DNA of 6,976 nt from Bacteroidota bacterium. GTDB taxonomy: Bacteria > Bacteroidota > Bacteroidia > J057. The notes below the pieces were generated by a model, which saw nothing but the letters and a program-made list of their open reading frames with translations, did no database searches and was not told the origin of the DNA. The DNA lies in the NCBI GenBank assembly GCA_003696875.1, contig RFHL01000884.1, positions 1-6,976 on the forward strand, written 5' to 3'. Made by a program: the position numbers and the translations under genes. Shown one piece after another: positions 6,080 to 6,976 of this stretch (the stretch's first letter is position 1; every line of letters starts with the position of its first letter).

Positions 6080-6976
6080 CGCCGTCTAAAGGCGTTGCCG
6101 AGGCTAAAGCCACCGACAACGGCAAAGCCCGCCAGCTGCATGATCAGGAAGGGGACGATGCTGAAATCGCGGAAGTGAAAGGTCAGATAGATGCCGAAGG
6201 CGAAGTACAGCACCATGAGGAGCTCGCCGATCACGGTCGGCTCCAGTTTAATTTTCAGATAATCCCGGGCCTGGCTGATGGAGTCCTTGCGGCTGCGCAG
6301 GTTGAACTTGGGGGTACGCACAAAGGGCGTCTTTTTGCCCATATATCCCTGGATGACAGCCACGCTATTGTGCAGCGACAGGCCCATCGAGAGAGAGAGG
6401 AAGGGCACGTAGTGCAGCAAAAAGCGCCGCAGGGCTGCGGGAAAGTCTTTTTCCCGGCGGGTGAAGGTGCTCACATAGAGGAGTCCCAGGACGATGAAGC
6501 TACCCAACAGGGCCGTTACCGGCACGGCGAGGAAATCGGTCTGACCCTGATAGACGGCGTGTTTGAGATAAAGCATCGGCACGCTGGAGGCGCCGAGGAG
6601 CAGCACCAGGACAAAAACCGAACTGCTGAGGAGGTGCATGGTGCCATGCAGCTTGCGCAGCAGGGGCGCGTCGGAGCGCCAGACGTTGCCGAGCATCTTG
6701 CGGGCCACCTCGGCTCCACCCTTCATCCAGCGGTATTGCTGGGACTTAATGGCAGGCATGGCTGCGGGCAGCTCGGCCGGGGCGCCGATTTCGTCTACAT
6801 AGCGGAAGCGCCAGCCCCGGATCTGGGCACGGTAGCTCAGATCGAGGTCTTCGGTCAGGGTGTCGGCTTCCCAGCCGCCAGCGTCGTAGATGGCTTTTTT
6901 GCGCCATACGCCCGCGGTGCCATTGAAATTGAGGTAATAGCCCCCGATGGCGCGGCTAAACTGCTCAATGGTGAAG
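6076..6976 (-). CDS. Cellulose-synthase-like family 2 glycosyltransferase (N-terminus beyond window)
   Basis: The C-terminal 299 residues of a membrane-embedded, processive-type GT2 enzyme; the DxD-bearing N-terminal part lies outside the window. From the window edge the frame shows YYLNFNGTAGVWRKKAIYDA (13-32, the acceptor-side region), TLTEDLDLSYRAQIRGWRF (39-57, containing the catalytic TED at 41-43) and QQYRW (79-83), the QxxRW acceptor-binding motif. Membrane segments follow at about 113-136, 147-170, 185-208, 245-266 and 272-293, with GKKTPFVRTPKFN (213-225) in the cytoplasmic loop between the third and fourth. Such enzymes make polymers such as beta-mannan or glucan, or transfer single sugars to lipids, so the product is not assignable. 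An internal ATG at 6759 would skip the catalytic core and is not the start. Its TAG stop overlaps the displaced NADAR stop by 4 bp. Confidence 0.93.
   Translation of the reverse strand, partial: FTIEQFSRAIGGYYLNFNGTAGVWRKKAIYDAGGWEADTLTEDLDLSYRAQIRGWRFRYVDEIGAPAELPAAMPAIKSQQYRWMKGGAEVARKMLGNVWRSDAPLLRKLHGTMHLLSSSVFVLVLLLGASSVPMLYLKHAVYQGQTDFLAVPVTALLGSFIVLGLLYVSTFTRREKDFPAALRRFLLHYVPFLSLSMGLSLHNSVAVIQGYMGKKTPFVRTPKFNLRSRKDSISQARDYLKIKLEPTVIGELLMVLYFAFGIYLTFHFRDFSIVPFLIMQLAGFAVVGGFSLGNAFRRR

Overview
The window is GC-rich, gene-dense bacterial DNA, most likely from a member of the Bacteroidota. Three things point there: a complete PorZ-type type IX secretion (T9SS) component with a C-terminal T9SS sorting domain; two perfect copies of the Bacteroidota -7 promoter element TAnnTTTG at sensible distances from start codons; and starts without clear Shine-Dalgarno sequences. 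Genus cannot be read from this sequence. The high GC fits lineages such as Saprospiria or Rhodothermia better than Bacteroides or Flavobacterium, but that is inference.

Layout from left to right. Positions 1-901 (minus) hold the N-terminal 300 residues of an MscS-family mechanosensitive channel, cut by the window edge. A 177-bp divergent spacer with a -7 element separates it from porZ (1079-3388, plus). porZ converges, with a 6-bp gap, on a GT4-type glycosyltransferase (3395-4630, minus). A 215-bp divergent spacer follows, holding a perfect 8-bp-stem hairpin, a second -7 element and a palindrome next to it. It leads into a two-gene unit: a LysE-family exporter (4846-5517) and, 6 bp later, a NADAR-domain N-glycosidase (from 5524). 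The NADAR frame is broken at a run of nine G residues (5972-5980). Its expected C-terminus continues in another frame to 6079, where its stop overlaps the stop of the next gene in a shared CTAG. The last gene (6076-6976, minus) is the C-terminal 299 residues of a membrane-embedded, processive-type family 2 glycosyltransferase, cut at its 5' end.

Functionally this is mostly a cell-envelope neighbourhood: osmotic safety valve, T9SS surface attachment, two glycosyltransferases and an exporter. The odd one out is the NADAR enzyme, a family that acts on ADP-ribose or riboflavin-type N-glycosides and is known as the antitoxin of DarT1 systems. No toxin gene is visible here. There are no RNA genes, insertion sequences or CRISPR arrays that I can support, and no gene-free stretch longer than about 215 bases.
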